A DNA stretch of 64,000 bases from Leptospirillum ferrooxidans C2-3 (lineage in GTDB: Bacteria; Nitrospirota; Leptospirillia; Leptospirillales; Leptospirillaceae): assembly GCF_000284315.1 (NCBI RefSeq), contig NC_017094.1, positions 248,001 to 312,000 on the forward strand, in the 5' to 3' direction. Below are positions 5,759-15,242 of the stretch, piece by piece. The notes beneath the pieces were generated by a model. It was not told where the DNA came from. It did not search any database and worked only from the letters and a program-made list of their open reading frames with translations. The first letter of the stretch is position 1; each line of letters opens with the position of its first letter. A program made the translations under genes and the position numbers.

Positions 5759-7957
5759 ATGAGTGAGGAGAGAATCGTGAATTTTGGGTGTTTCGGACGG
5801 TTCCTGGGGATCGTTTCTGCTCTATGGATCCCGACTCTCCACTTGTCCTCAGAAGCTTTGGCTTCTCAGCTCCCCGACGTCTCTGTGCCTGTTTCCGAAA
5901 CAGCGGATCGCATCCCTTCTTCGGGGGATCATGCCCTTTTCCACGAACTTTTAAAGCTGAAGGACTCAAACGGTTCTCCATCAGGGGCCAGGGAGATATT
6001 CCTGAAGCTCAAGAGGGAGCATCCGGGCTCTGTCCTGATTCCCCGCGCTTCTCTTGTGATGGGGGAGATCCTGGTCAAAAAATCCCTCAATCTCCGTCAT
6101 GAAAATGACAGCTCGGATCCCACCATCAAAGAAGCTTCGCGAGACTTATGGCGGGCCCGCATGGACCTTCCTCAAGGGTCCTTAAGGGATGAGGCAACTG
6201 AAGGACTTGCCAGGCTGATGTTTTCTGAAGGCCTTTATCCGGAAGCAAGAGGGATGATCGACCTTGGTCTGAGGGAAAGTCCTGATGGTCCGTTTTCCAT
6301 TTCCGAGAAGCTTCTTCTGGCGGCTTCCTGGAGGCGATCCGGAAATCCCAAGAAAGCGATGGAGACTCTTTCCTCTTTGGGAGTCGATATGGAAACGGCT
6401 TCTGGGGTCAGTCAGTCTGACAGGGTCCATTACTTGTACGAAGCGGGAGGTGTTTCCCTCGACCTTGGCAATCTTCCCCAAGCCGGTGAATACTATCGGG
6501 CGGCCATTGGCCTTTCCCCGGATTATGCCTATTCCCACCCGAAAAGGCTTTATGACCTTGCTCTCTATTCGGATCGTATCGGACACGATAAAAGAGCTTT
6601 TAAACTTTTTCGTGAGTATTTGAGAAGAAAGCCAGGAGGTATGCATGTTCCGATGGCGGCCTACCATATGGCCGAACTTGCAGGAAGGCTTGGCAAGCCT
6701 CAAAGTCGATTGGCGCGGCTCGCGGAGGTCATGAGGACTTATCCCCACACAGAAGCATCAGATCTTTCCAGAGTCACGCTTATGAAAGACAAGCTGAAAG
6801 ACCTACAGTCGGAATCACATCCGAGCGGGCAGCTGAAATTCCTTCCTCCCCACCAGAAATCCTTGAATGACCGGCTGATTGAGGATTCGGACCAGATTGT
6901 CCGCTCCGGTGTCACGAGCCGTTCCCGTGTTGAGGCTGCAAGCATTATGGTCCCCCTCCTTGTTTCCCAGAAGCGTTTTGATCTCGCTTTCCGGGTGATC
7001 CACCGGCTTGAAATCGACGCTGATCCCCAAAGTTCTTCCGGGAAAAGACTTCTTGGCCTTGAGTCAGCGGTCCTGTTCCGGAAGATTCTGGATATGAAGA
7101 ATCCTTCTGAGGATCGCCGGCTTCTTCGTATGGTGCACTCTTACCGGAATCTTGTCAGTCCGGTTCTGCTCGATCCTCGTCCGACAGGAATGGAGATGCG
7201 GAATTTCTCTTTGGAAGGCAAGGTGCTTTTAAGAATTGCCCGGGCACATGAAGGCGTCAAGGATGATCCGGGTGCCAGACGATGGCTTCGTCAGGTCCTT
7301 TACCATGGCGGGCTTGCTCCCCGTAGCGGTGCACTCAAGGATCTGATCGCGCTTGACCTGAAGTCCGGAGACACTCTAGGGGCATGGAGGACTGGACAGG
7401 AGCTGGTCGCCTTGATTCAGCCAGGGGATTCGAAAGGGGCTTCATGGATACTCGATGAGGAGAAGGTGGCCAGGAAGCTTGGCGATATGGATCGGGAAAT
7501 TCCTTTGTTAAGAAGCTTTGTTCGCGATTTCCCGGCCGATCCCAAGGCCGGTTGGGCCGAGGCGAGATTGTTCCGGATTCATCTTTTGAGAAACGAGTTT
7601 GACCAGGCTGAAAGAAGTGCGAGAAAGGCTCTGGTTCTTCTGGCTCCTGGTGGATCGGATCAGGCGAGTCTTTTGACGCTACTCTACCGATTCGGGCAGA
7701 TGGAGGTCTCTTTGCACCGGACAAAAGAGGCGATCTCCCTTTGGGAGAAATTTTTGCGGGACGGACCATCGGATCCGAGAAGGGGATGGGTCATGTACCA
7801 GCTTGGAAAGCTCGACGAGGCGGAGGGAAAAGAACAGAGAGCCTATCGTTGGTATCTCTCTGCGGCGAAGGCGGCAATCAATCCTGATCTTGCTTCGGTT
7901 GCCAGACAGAAAGCAAAGGGGATCTCGATCCTTTTTGACGGGAGGTCCGGGTCATGA
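5759..7957 (+). CDS. Exported TPR-repeat protein
   Basis: 732 residues. The N-terminus (GRFLGIVSALWIPTLHLSSEALA) looks like a signal peptide; a GTG at 5777 is an alternative start that gives a tighter one. The rest is mostly helical pairs of TPR/outer-membrane-assembly style, for example LGNLPQAGEYYRAAIGLSPDY, DKRAFKLFREYLRRKPGG and DQAERSARKALVLLAPGG. No enzymatic motif is seen. It lies between the two sigma-54 regulators, and its stop overlaps the start of the histidine kinase (ATGA), so it is probably made with the two-component pair. A periplasmic scaffold or sensor role is only a guess. Confidence 0.75.
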   Translation: MSEERIVNFGCFGRFLGIVSALWIPTLHLSSEALASQLPDVSVPVSETADRIPSSGDHALFHELLKLKDSNGSPSGAREIFLKLKREHPGSVLIPRASLVMGEILVKKSLNLRHENDSSDPTIKEASRDLWRARMDLPQGSLRDEATEGLARLMFSEGLYPEARGMIDLGLRESPDGPFSISEKLLLAASWRRSGNPKKAMETLSSLGVDMETASGVSQSDRVHYLYEAGGVSLDLGNLPQAGEYYRAAIGLSPDYAYSHPKRLYDLALYSDRIGHDKRAFKLFREYLRRKPGGMHVPMAAYHMAELAGRLGKPQSRLARLAEVMRTYPHTEASDLSRVTLMKDKLKDLQSESHPSGQLKFLPPHQKSLNDRLIEDSDQIVRSGVTSRSRVEAASIMVPLLVSQKRFDLAFRVIHRLEIDADPQSSSGKRLLGLESAVLFRKILDMKNPSEDRRLLRMVHSYRNLVSPVLLDPRPTGMEMRNFSLEGKVLLRIARAHEGVKDDPGARRWLRQVLYHGGLAPRSGALKDLIALDLKSGDTLGAWRTGQELVALIQPGDSKGASWILDEEKVARKLGDMDREIPLLRSFVRDFPADPKAGWAEARLFRIHLLRNEFDQAERSARKALVLLAPGGSDQASLLTLLYRFGQMEVSLHRTKEAISLWEKFLRDGPSDPRRGWVMYQLGKLDEAEGKEQRAYRWYLSAAKAAINPDLASVARQKAKGISILFDGRSGS

Positions 7958-9198
7958 AAGAGAACTTTATGGAGCAGCAGTCGAAAATGGCTCACCCGGG
8001 GGAGGATGCCCTTGCCCGGGCATTTTCGTCCTTTCAGGAAGCATCGGAATCCTTGTCAAGAAAATATGCCGGACTTGAGCGGAGAATTTCAGAGCTTTCA
8101 AGGGAGCTTCGCGATCGTGACCGGGCTCTTGCCAGCCAGGGGCAGTTTCTGGAAACGATTTTAAAAAGTCTCCCGACAGGAGTGTTGGTCCTTACTCCCG
8201 GAGGACAGGTTCTCTGGAGCAATCCACAGGTTGAAAAATGGCTTTCCCCGGATGATGGGGAATTGCTGAATCTCCTTCGGAAGTGGGGAATATGGCCGAT
8301 CTCAGAACGGATCGACCCTTTGGCCGTTTCCTGTAAAGGTCGCTCCCTTTTGATTGAAATCTCAAGAGTGGCCGATGACGAGGAGCGCTCTTCAGGATAT
8401 GTCCTGATTGTCAATGATGTCACAAGGCTGCGTGAGATGGAGGAGGAGGTCGCTCGGGACAGGCGGCTCAGGGATATGGGGGAAATGGTTGCAATGATCG
8501 CCCATGATCTTCGGAATCCGTTGGGGAGCATAGAGCTGTTTTCAAGTCTCCTGGCCCGTGATGCGGGAATAAGGGGTGGTCAGGCTCTTGAGGGAATCCG
8601 GTCTTCCGTCACATCGATGGATCGCCTGATCGGAAATCTTCTGTTCCATACCCGTCTCCCCAAAATTTCCCCTGCTCCATTTCCTGTGAAGGATCTTCTG
8701 GATCGGTTGTCTTTGGATTGTTCCCGTATTGGCGTCATGAGGGAAAGGGCCGGCGGTCCGGCCGTCTCTTTTTCGGTTCAGTCTTCTTCCTCATTTGTGG
8801 TTGAGGGCGACGAGGAGCTTCTTTACCACGCGGTCTTTAACCTTGTGACGAATGCATTCCAGGCCTGCTTTGATGCCGGAGGTGGCTCCATCACCCTGTC
8901 TGCAGAAAGGAGCAAGTCTGCTGGAGCGATCTTTTCTGTCAGGGATAATGGTCCGGGTATTCCGAGGGAGCTGAAGGAGAAGATCTTTGACCCATTTTTT
9001 ACCACCAGGACCAAGGGCACCGGTCTCGGTCTTCCGATCGTCTTGAAAATCATTCTTGCCCATAACGGATTATTGAAGATTGACTCCAATGAAAATGGGT
9101 CGTGTTTCATCATACAGCTTCCCGGACCAGGAGAGAGTCTGGAACGGACAAGCGGGGATATCTGGTCGGGACAAATTCTGGAGGAAGAATTCAAATGA
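7954..9198 (+). CDS. PAS-domain sensor histidine kinase (FlrB-like)
   Basis: 414 residues with no membrane segment, so cytoplasmic. An N-terminal coiled coil ([20 protein letters not shown] region) is followed by a PAS domain at about 65-160 ([18 protein letters not shown]), a HisKA box [10 protein letters not shown] with phospho-accepting His184, then N, G1 and G2 boxes ([26 protein letters not shown]). It belongs to the NtrB/FlrB/FleS group. It overlaps the next gene by ATGA, giving a kinase/regulator pair. In Vibrio and Pseudomonas the equivalent pair controls the middle flagellar genes; the same role is inferred here from position directly upstream of flgB. Confidence 0.88.
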   Translation: MKENFMEQQSKMAHPGEDALARAFSSFQEASESLSRKYAGLERRISELSRELRDRDRALASQGQFLETILKSLPTGVLVLTPGGQVLWSNPQVEKWLSPDDGELLNLLRKWGIWPISERIDPLAVSCKGRSLLIEISRVADDEERSSGYVLIVNDVTRLREMEEEVARDRRLRDMGEMVAMIAHDLRNPLGSIELFSSLLARDAGIRGGQALEGIRSSVTSMDRLIGNLLFHTRLPKISPAPFPVKDLLDRLSLDCSRIGVMRERAGGPAVSFSVQSSSSFVVEGDEELLYHAVFNLVTNAFQACFDAGGGSITLSAERSKSAGAIFSVRDNGPGIPRELKEKIFDPFFTTRTKGTGLGLPIVLKIILAHNGLLKIDSNENGSCFIIQLPGPGESLERTSGDIWSGQILEEEFK

Positions 9199-10628
9199 GC
9201 ACGCAAGGTCCTGTTCTTGTGGTGGATGATGAATCGGAAATGTCTCTGGCCCTGCAGGAGACGCTTCGCCAGGACGGCTATACTGTGGACCTTGCCTCAA
9301 ACGGGAAGGAGGCTCTCCGTCGTTTTGAGGACGTAGGACCCTACCGGTGGGTGATTACGGATCTCAAAATGCCCCAGATGGACGGATGGGCCCTTTTGAC
9401 AACACTGCGTCGGATCAGTCCGGAAACGCGTGTCATATTAATGACGGCCTTTGGCTCTGTTCCTCAGGCGGTTGATGCCATGAGACAGGGAGCGGTGGAT
9501 TTTTTGATGAAGCCTTTTTCGCCAGAAGCCCTCAGGCGACTTTTGTGCCCTGATCCCTTGCCCCTGTCTCCGGATAAAGAGCCGATTGGAGAGAGAGGGG
9601 AGGGAGTAGAGATCTGGAAAAAGCTCAGACGTCCGATTTTGACGAAAGATCCCCGATTCTTGAGACTACTGAAAATGGTCGAGTCGGTTTCCCGATCCCA
9701 GGCGACGGTCCTGATTGAAGGTGAAAGCGGGACAGGAAAGGAGCTGTTGGCCCGCTTTATCCATGAGGCCTCTCCAAGGGCTCACCGTCCCTTTGTCGCG
9801 GTCAACTGTGCCGCAATCCCGGATGGTCTTCTGGAGCCTGAACTTTTTGGATACGAAAAAGGGGCTTTTTCAGGTGCTGTTGCCAGAAAGATCGGGAAGT
9901 TTGAGCTGGCGGACTCGGGAACGATTCTGCTCGATGAGATCGGGGAGATGGAGCTTTCCCTGCAGTCCAAGCTCTTGAGGGTTCTCCAGGAAAGGGAAGT
10001 CGACCGTGTCGGGGGAACATCTCCTGTTCCGGTGGATCTCCGGGTGATTGCGACGACGAACCGGAATATGAAGGACCTTGTCGCGTCCGGAAAGTTTCGG
10101 GAAGACCTCTATTACCGACTAAGAGTCTTTCCGGTCCAGGTCCCCCCCTTGAGAGAGAGAAAGGGTGATATTCCACTCCTGGCCCGTCATATCCTTGGTC
10201 GCTTGAGAGAAGATGGAATCCCTGTCGGAAGTTTGACGCAGGAGGCGATGAGCGCGATTTCGAATGGGACTTTTCCGGGAAACATCCGGGAACTGGAAAA
10301 TCTTTTAACACAGTTGGCCCTTTTATCAGGCGGAGATGACATTCGCGAGGAGCATCTTGCGATGGGCGAAGGATTGTCGCTTCCGCTTGAAGACGTATCG
10401 GTACCGGATTCCAGGGAGATCCTTTCCGTGCAATCTCCTGAACCATTTCCCTGCCGTCCGGGACAGTCTGTCAGGGAAGTTGAACGAGACCTGATCCTGA
10501 TGACACTTGATGCTTGCGGGGGGAATCGGACCCAGGCCGCAAGGATGCTTGAGATTTCTGTCCGGACGTTGCGGAATAAATTGCATGAGTATGGTGTATT
10601 GGTCTCGGGGGATCAGGAAGGGAACTAG
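9195..10628 (+). CDS. Sigma-54 response regulator (FlrC/FleR-like)
   Basis: 477 residues from the ATG at 9195, which overlaps the kinase stop. The receiver domain has acidic residues VVDDES, phospho-acceptor Asp56 in VITDLKMP and lysine in LMKPF. The AAA+ domain has GESGTGKE, an L1 loop GAFSGA (Ser replaces the usual Thr) and [12 protein letters not shown] Fis helix-turn-helix ends the protein ([22 protein letters not shown]). A sigma-54 promoter begins about 50 bp beyond its stop. It is probably the direct activator of the flgB, fliL and fliQ promoters; whether it also binds enhancer sites within this window is unknown. Confidence 0.9.
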   Translation: MSTQGPVLVVDDESEMSLALQETLRQDGYTVDLASNGKEALRRFEDVGPYRWVITDLKMPQMDGWALLTTLRRISPETRVILMTAFGSVPQAVDAMRQGAVDFLMKPFSPEALRRLLCPDPLPLSPDKEPIGERGEGVEIWKKLRRPILTKDPRFLRLLKMVESVSRSQATVLIEGESGTGKELLARFIHEASPRAHRPFVAVNCAAIPDGLLEPELFGYEKGAFSGAVARKIGKFELADSGTILLDEIGEMELSLQSKLLRVLQEREVDRVGGTSPVPVDLRVIATTNRNMKDLVASGKFREDLYYRLRVFPVQVPPLRERKGDIPLLARHILGRLREDGIPVGSLTQEAMSAISNGTFPGNIRELENLLTQLALLSGGDDIREEHLAMGEGLSLPLEDVSVPDSREILSVQSPEPFPCRPGQSVREVERDLILMTLDACGGNRTQAARMLEISVRTLRNKLHEYGVLVSGDQEGN

Positions 10629-10681
10629 GAAGAAATTTCCTTGTTGGGGCTTTTACGGGGCTGTGTGAACGGTTTTTTTGA

Positions 10682-10697
10682 TGGCATGCCAATTGCT
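10682..10697 (+). promoter_or_regulatory. Sigma-54 promoter of the flgB operon
   Basis: TGGCATGCCAATTGCT has the invariant GG and GC elements exactly ten bases apart and the TTGC of the -12 box. A transcript would start near 10708, about 50 nt before the flgB ATG. Confidence 0.85.
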
Positions 10698-10755
10698 TGT
10701 TTCCAGATGTTGTTTTTAGTCAAGAGCGAAATGGTTTCTTTTTCCGGAGGTTCAG

Positions 10756-11130
10756 ATGGAGCGGGTTCACCTTTTCGACAAGACGGTCTACCTCCTTAAA
10801 AGGGATCTGGATCTGAGAGCCCAGAGGCATATGCTTTTGATCTCCAATATTGCCAATCAGGATACTCCCGGATATCAGGCAAAGGATCTCTCTTTCAAGA
10901 GCGCTCTTGCCCGGGCTGTTGCTGAGCCGACAAGGGACTCCATTGATCGTGTCTCCGGGGAGATCCTGGTCAATCCCGATGAGACGGTGGGAAATGATCT
11001 CAATACCGTCAATATTGAGATGGAAATGCAAAAATTGGCGTCCAATACAGGAAATTACAATGCGGCAGCCCAGATGGTTTCCTGGAAGTATCGCCTTCTT
11101 GGCGATGCCATCAGGGGTAGCGGGAGGTAA
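10756..11130 (+). CDS. flgB: Flagellar proximal rod protein FlgB
   Basis: 124 residues, normal for FlgB. RHMLLISNIANQDTPGYQAKDL is the rod/hook N-terminal signature, and the C-terminus ends with the conserved amphipathic helix (NTVNIEMEMQKLASNTGNYNAAAQMVSWKYRLL). It forms part of the periplasmic drive shaft and is exported by the flagellar type III system. It is the first gene after the sigma-54 promoter and is preceded by CCGGAGG. Confidence 0.96.
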   Translation: MERVHLFDKTVYLLKRDLDLRAQRHMLLISNIANQDTPGYQAKDLSFKSALARAVAEPTRDSIDRVSGEILVNPDETVGNDLNTVNIEMEMQKLASNTGNYNAAAQMVSWKYRLLGDAIRGSGR

Positions 11131-11135
11131 TCGCG

Positions 11136-11573
11136 ATGGCTTTTTCTGATGCATTGAAAATTTCCGCCGGAGGAATGGAGGCGGAGCGGGTTCGAATGAA
11201 TGTCCTGTCGGGAAATCTTGCCAATGCCGACAGCCTTCACGGAAATGAAAATGGTGTCTTTGAGCGGAGGGATGTCGTCTTTGCCGCTGTTGTCCCGGGA
11301 AAGTCCTTCTTCGATGTCCTTTCCGACCAGACAAAGGAGCCGGTGAAGGAAGTCCGCGTCATGGGAATGATCAAGGACCCCAGGCCTCTCAAGAAGGTCT
11401 TCGATCCCATGAGCCCCGATGCCGATCAGTCCGGCTATGTCTATCACCCGAATGTCAGCAAGCTTGAGGAAATGGTCAACCTGACCGATGCCTCGAGGGC
11501 ATACGAGTCCAATTTGACAGCACTGGCCAATACAAAACAAATGGCAAAAAAGGATTTGACAATCCATGCATGA
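11136..11573 (+). CDS. flgC: Flagellar rod protein FlgC
   Basis: 145 residues. ALKISAGGMEAERVRMNVLSGNLANADS is the rod-protein N-terminus, and VNLTDASRAYESNLTALANTKQM is the C-terminal rod helix shared with FlgB, FlgG and FlgE. It lies five bases after flgB, and its last codons overlap the start of fliE. Confidence 0.96.
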   Translation: MAFSDALKISAGGMEAERVRMNVLSGNLANADSLHGNENGVFERRDVVFAAVVPGKSFFDVLSDQTKEPVKEVRVMGMIKDPRPLKKVFDPMSPDADQSGYVYHPNVSKLEEMVNLTDASRAYESNLTALANTKQMAKKDLTIHA

Positions 11574-11919
11574 CTCCAACCCGATTTATAATCCTCTGGC
11601 AGGATTCAAGGGGGTTCCTTCCCCGTCCGGGAGTGATGAGATTTCCGGACGGGTTCGTCCACACGATCCTGAAAAATCGTCCCTTGCCACCCCGGAGTCT
11701 TCTTTTGTCAATGTTCTGAAAGACTCCATCAGCAAGGTGAACGCCATTCAGGTCGAGGCGGACAAGACTATCCAGGATTATTCCACCGGGAAAAACAACG
11801 TGACGCTTCATCAGACAATGGTGGAGATGGCCCAGGCAGACGTTTCGTTTCAGCTCATGATGCAGGTTCGGGACAAGATTGTCCGGGCCTATCAGGAAAT
11901 GATGAATATGCCGATGTGA
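11566..11919 (+). CDS. fliE: Flagellar hook-basal body protein FliE
   Basis: 117 residues. The C-terminal two thirds match FliE (SFVNVLKDSISKVNAIQVEADK, then VTLHQTMVEMAQADVSFQLMMQVRDKIVRAYQEMMNM). FliE joins the MS ring to the proximal rod. The N-terminal 45 residues are a variable, proline- and serine-rich leader. It overlaps flgC by eight bases. Confidence 0.95.
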   Translation: MHDSNPIYNPLAGFKGVPSPSGSDEISGRVRPHDPEKSSLATPESSFVNVLKDSISKVNAIQVEADKTIQDYSTGKNNVTLHQTMVEMAQADVSFQLMMQVRDKIVRAYQEMMNMPM

Positions 11920-11977
11920 TCTGCCTGTTTTTCAGGAGAGTTGGCGGGCAAGAATCTTTATTGTGTGAGGGGCAAAG

Positions 11978-13570
11978 ATGGGTGCTTTAAGAGATGTTCT
12001 GGGGAATCTTGCCAATCGATTTTCAGAGCTTTCCATGGCGAGAAAAGTTGTGGGAGGGCTTGTCGCTGCAGGATTGATCGCAATATTGATCGTATTTTCC
12101 CTGATGGGAAGACAAGGAGATTCTTCGGTCCTTTTCTCAAACCTGTCGCCGGGGGACTCGATGGAGATCCAGTCCCACCTTGACCGGTTGGGTGTTCCCT
12201 ATCATGTCTCCAAGAAAGGCGCGCTGATCCGGGTTCCCTCAAAGGATGTCTATGCGCTTCGGATGCAGCTGTCTGATGAAGGCTTGCCGAGACATCACGG
12301 CGCGGGCTTTGACATTTTTAATCACCCTTCCCTTGCGACAACCGATTTTGCCCAGAAGGTTCAGTATCTTGAGGCTCTCCAGACAGAGCTTGACCGGACG
12401 ATCGAGGAGATGCATCCAATCGCTCTGGCAAGGGTGTCGATCGTTCTCCCGACCCATTCCGTATTCCTTAGGGAAAAAAATGGCGCCCATGCCTCCGTTC
12501 TTGTTCGACTGAAGCAGGGAGAAAGCCTTTCGAGAGGTCAGGTCAACGGGATTGTCCATCTGGTTTCGAATGCTGTTCCTGGCCTTGTATCAAAGCATGT
12601 CACGGTCGTTGACACCGACGGAGAAATCCTGAACAGGAAGAAACCCTCCCTGATTCCCGGAGAATTGACCTCTGCCCAGCTAGCCTATCAGGAACATGTT
12701 CAAAAGCAATTTCAGGGACAGCTCCAGACGATGCTGGACAAGGTTCTCGGTCCGGACCAGTCGGTTGTCCGGGTGACAGCGGAGCTGAATTTTCGAAGGG
12801 TTGAGAAAACAAGCCAGAGCTACGATCCCAATGGAAGAGTGCTCAAAGACCGGGAAAAAGTTCGCCAGCAGTCCAAGGGGAGCCGTATCCTTCCGGTCGG
12901 GGTTCCGGGTCTCCTTTCGAATGTCACCGGTGCGACTGGAAAGGTTGCCTCACCTCCCCTTGGACCCCAGAATGGGTCAGAGACGAGTTTTTCAAAGAAA
13001 AAAGAGATTGATCATTATGATGTGAGCGAAACCACCAAGCATGTGATGGAACCGGTGGGAACGCTCAAGCGGGTTTCCGTTTCGGTTCTGGTCAACCAGA
13101 GGATGGTGGAGGTTTCCGGGAAAAAAGGGACAAAGATGGTCTACCAGCCGAGAAGTGCCCAGGAAATCCAGGATTTTACCCACATTGTCCAGAATGCGAT
13201 GGGATTTGATCCTTCACGTGGCGACCAGGTGGTTGTCCTGTCGGTTCCATTTGCGGAGAATGTTGCCAGTGGTTCAAAAAAACCGGACCATAACCTTGAG
13301 TCGTCGATTGCCCCATTTGTTCCTCTTCTTGAGATATTCCTTGGTGGGGTTCTCCTTCTTCTCTTCGGGATCCTTGTCATGAGGCCCCTTTTAAAGAGCA
13401 TGACCCAGTGGAAGCCGGCCATGCCAACCCTCCAGATGGCTGAAGGTCCATCCCAGGAAAGTGGAGAAGGAACAGCCAAGCCCTCTTCAAGGGAAGAAGT
13501 TGCAAGAATGACCCAGGAGGATCCGGGGCAGGCGGCTCAGGTCATCAGAAGCTGGCTGAAGGAAAAGTAG
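11978..13570 (+). CDS. fliF: Flagellar MS-ring protein FliF
   Basis: 530 residues. A first membrane helix lies at about 25-45, followed by the YscJ/FliF ring-building domain (VLFSNLSPGDSMEIQSHLDRLGVPY, KVQYLEALQTELDRTIEEMHPIALARVSIVLP), a variable periplasmic region, a second helix at about 450-470 (LEIFLGGVLLLLFGILVMRPL) and a cytoplasmic tail ending VIRSWLKEK, the FliG-binding peptide. It forms the inner-membrane ring on which the export gate and rotor assemble. Confidence 0.96.
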   Translation: MGALRDVLGNLANRFSELSMARKVVGGLVAAGLIAILIVFSLMGRQGDSSVLFSNLSPGDSMEIQSHLDRLGVPYHVSKKGALIRVPSKDVYALRMQLSDEGLPRHHGAGFDIFNHPSLATTDFAQKVQYLEALQTELDRTIEEMHPIALARVSIVLPTHSVFLREKNGAHASVLVRLKQGESLSRGQVNGIVHLVSNAVPGLVSKHVTVVDTDGEILNRKKPSLIPGELTSAQLAYQEHVQKQFQGQLQTMLDKVLGPDQSVVRVTAELNFRRVEKTSQSYDPNGRVLKDREKVRQQSKGSRILPVGVPGLLSNVTGATGKVASPPLGPQNGSETSFSKKKEIDHYDVSETTKHVMEPVGTLKRVSVSVLVNQRMVEVSGKKGTKMVYQPRSAQEIQDFTHIVQNAMGFDPSRGDQVVVLSVPFAENVASGSKKPDHNLESSIAPFVPLLEIFLGGVLLLLFGILVMRPLLKSMTQWKPAMPTLQMAEGPSQESGEGTAKPSSREEVARMTQEDPGQAAQVIRSWLKEK

Positions 13571-13585
13571 GACAGGGAGAGTCTT

Positions 13586-14590
13586 GTGGCAAAAAGGAAA
13601 CTGTCAGGTCTTGAAAAGGCCGCAATTTTCATCGCGACGGTGGGGCCAGAGTCCGCATCGGAGATTTTGAGGAATCTCGAGGCGAAGGAAGTGGCTGTCA
13701 TTTCGAATCTGATCGCCCAGATGGGAGATATTACACCCGAAGAGGTCGATTCGGTGATGGAAGAGTTCGGCGTTCTCTACAAGGTCACCAGGAATATGCC
13801 GAATGTGGGTGAGAAGTATATGAGGTCCATCCTCGAGAAATCCCTGGGAAAAGAGCAGGCCGACAAGATCATTGAAATGATGAATGATCAGGATGGGGGC
13901 AGCCTTCAGTCTCTCAAGTGGATGGACGCAAAGGCCATCGCGACTCTGATCAGGAAAGAGCATCCGCAGACAATTGCCCTGATCATCTCGTATCTGAATC
14001 CGGCACAGGCGTCATCCGTGCTGAACTATTTGCCAGAGATTCTCCGAGCCGATGTTGTTCTCCGACTGGCTACGATCGAGGACATCAACCCCCAGGTCGT
14101 CAAGGATCTTGAAGAGGTTCTGTCGACGGAAATGCAACTTCTGGGCTCGACACGGAGTGTCAGCGGATCCTCCCGGATCGAAAAGGTCGCAGGGCTTCTA
14201 AACGAGATGGAACGCAATTCTGCAGAAGTGGTGCTTGACTACATCACCCAGAGTGACCAGGAGCTTGCAGAGCAGATCCGGGCATTGATGTTTGTCTTCG
14301 ATGACCTTCTGCTTCTTGATAACCGGGGAATCCAGCAGATTCTTCAGGCCATTCCAAGAGACGTCCTGACAAAGGCCCTTCGCGGGGCAGCAGAGCAGAT
14401 CCGGGACAAGTTCCTGTCGAATATGTCGACAAGGGCACAGGCCACGTTAAAGGACGATATCGAGAATATGGGAGGTATTCCCCTTCGGGAAGTCGAGGCA
14501 TCCCAGCAGGAGATCCTGAAAATCGTCCGTCGTCTCGAAGCCGAAGGAAAGCTTGTGATTGCCGGGAAGGGAGGAGAGAAGCTTGTCTGA
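13586..14590 (+). CDS. fliG: Flagellar motor switch protein FliG
   Basis: 334 residues from a GTG preceded by GGGAGAG. The three FliG domains are visible: the FliF-binding N-terminus (LSGLEKAAIFIATVGPESASEILRNL), the middle domain with the EHPQTIALIISYL motif that contacts FliM, and the C-terminal torque-generating domain with charged residues (FVFDDLLLLDNRGIQQIL, GAAEQIRDKFLSNMS). It couples stator force to rotor turning and sets direction together with FliM and FliN. Confidence 0.97.
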   Translation: MAKRKLSGLEKAAIFIATVGPESASEILRNLEAKEVAVISNLIAQMGDITPEEVDSVMEEFGVLYKVTRNMPNVGEKYMRSILEKSLGKEQADKIIEMMNDQDGGSLQSLKWMDAKAIATLIRKEHPQTIALIISYLNPAQASSVLNYLPEILRADVVLRLATIEDINPQVVKDLEEVLSTEMQLLGSTRSVSGSSRIEKVAGLLNEMERNSAEVVLDYITQSDQELAEQIRALMFVFDDLLLLDNRGIQQILQAIPRDVLTKALRGAAEQIRDKFLSNMSTRAQATLKDDIENMGGIPLREVEASQQEILKIVRRLEAEGKLVIAGKGGEKLV

Positions 14591-15242
14591 GAACAGGGGT
14601 GTGGAAGAAAAAGACGGAGGCGGATTTACCGCCTGGAGTCCGGAGGGTTTTCAGACTCCGTCTCCCCGTTCTGAAGGAAAGCCTGTGAAAGGCGAGCGAG
14701 TGTTTGTGGATGAACCGGAGCTGAAGGGTGACCGGTGGCTTTTGGCGATTGAGGAAAAAGCCCGGGAGGAAGGTTATCGTGCCGGTTTTTCCCGGGGGCT
14801 TGAAGGAGCCAAAGGAGAATCCGAACCTTTTCGGAACAGTCTCATTGCCTGGTCGGAGGGGCTTTCGGGCGCTCTTGAGAAAAGCCTTGCGGACCACCTT
14901 GACGTCATGGCGGATATTGTCCTCGAAGCTGTTAGCAGACTGGTTGGAGAGAGTCTTTCAACCCGGGAGGGGGTCAGGAGCCTTGTCCAAAAGGCGATTG
15001 GAAAGAGAGCGGCGGATCTTTCCGGAGTTCTTCTTGTCTCTCCTGAAATGGAGAGGATGCTGGACAGCCTTGATCCTGATCTCAAGGGAGAATTGTCCCT
15101 TCGGAAGATTGAGATCCAACCGGATCCCGGACTAGGTCTTTCGGAGTTTTCCTTCCGGACAGAGTCTTATTCCGCATCGATCGATCCCCTTTCCGGAATC
15201 CGGGAACTGGAAATGATACTTCGGGAAGGTCTGGAAAAATGA
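14583..15242 (+). CDS. fliH: Flagellar export ATPase regulator FliH
   Basis: About 219 residues from a TTG that overlaps the fliG stop and is preceded by GGAGAG; a TTG at 14559 would extend it. It has a proline-rich N-terminus, an alanine/glutamate heptad segment (EEKAREEGYRAGFSRGLEGAKGE) with spaced glycines typical of FliH, and a C-terminal FliH/V-ATPase-E-like domain (VMADIVLEAVSRLVGESL). It tethers and restrains FliI at the export gate. Its stop overlaps fliI (ATGA). Confidence 0.9.
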   Translation: MSENRGVEEKDGGGFTAWSPEGFQTPSPRSEGKPVKGERVFVDEPELKGDRWLLAIEEKAREEGYRAGFSRGLEGAKGESEPFRNSLIAWSEGLSGALEKSLADHLDVMADIVLEAVSRLVGESLSTREGVRSLVQKAIGKRAADLSGVLLVSPEMERMLDSLDPDLKGELSLRKIEIQPDPGLGLSEFSFRTESYSASIDPLSGIRELEMILREGLEK

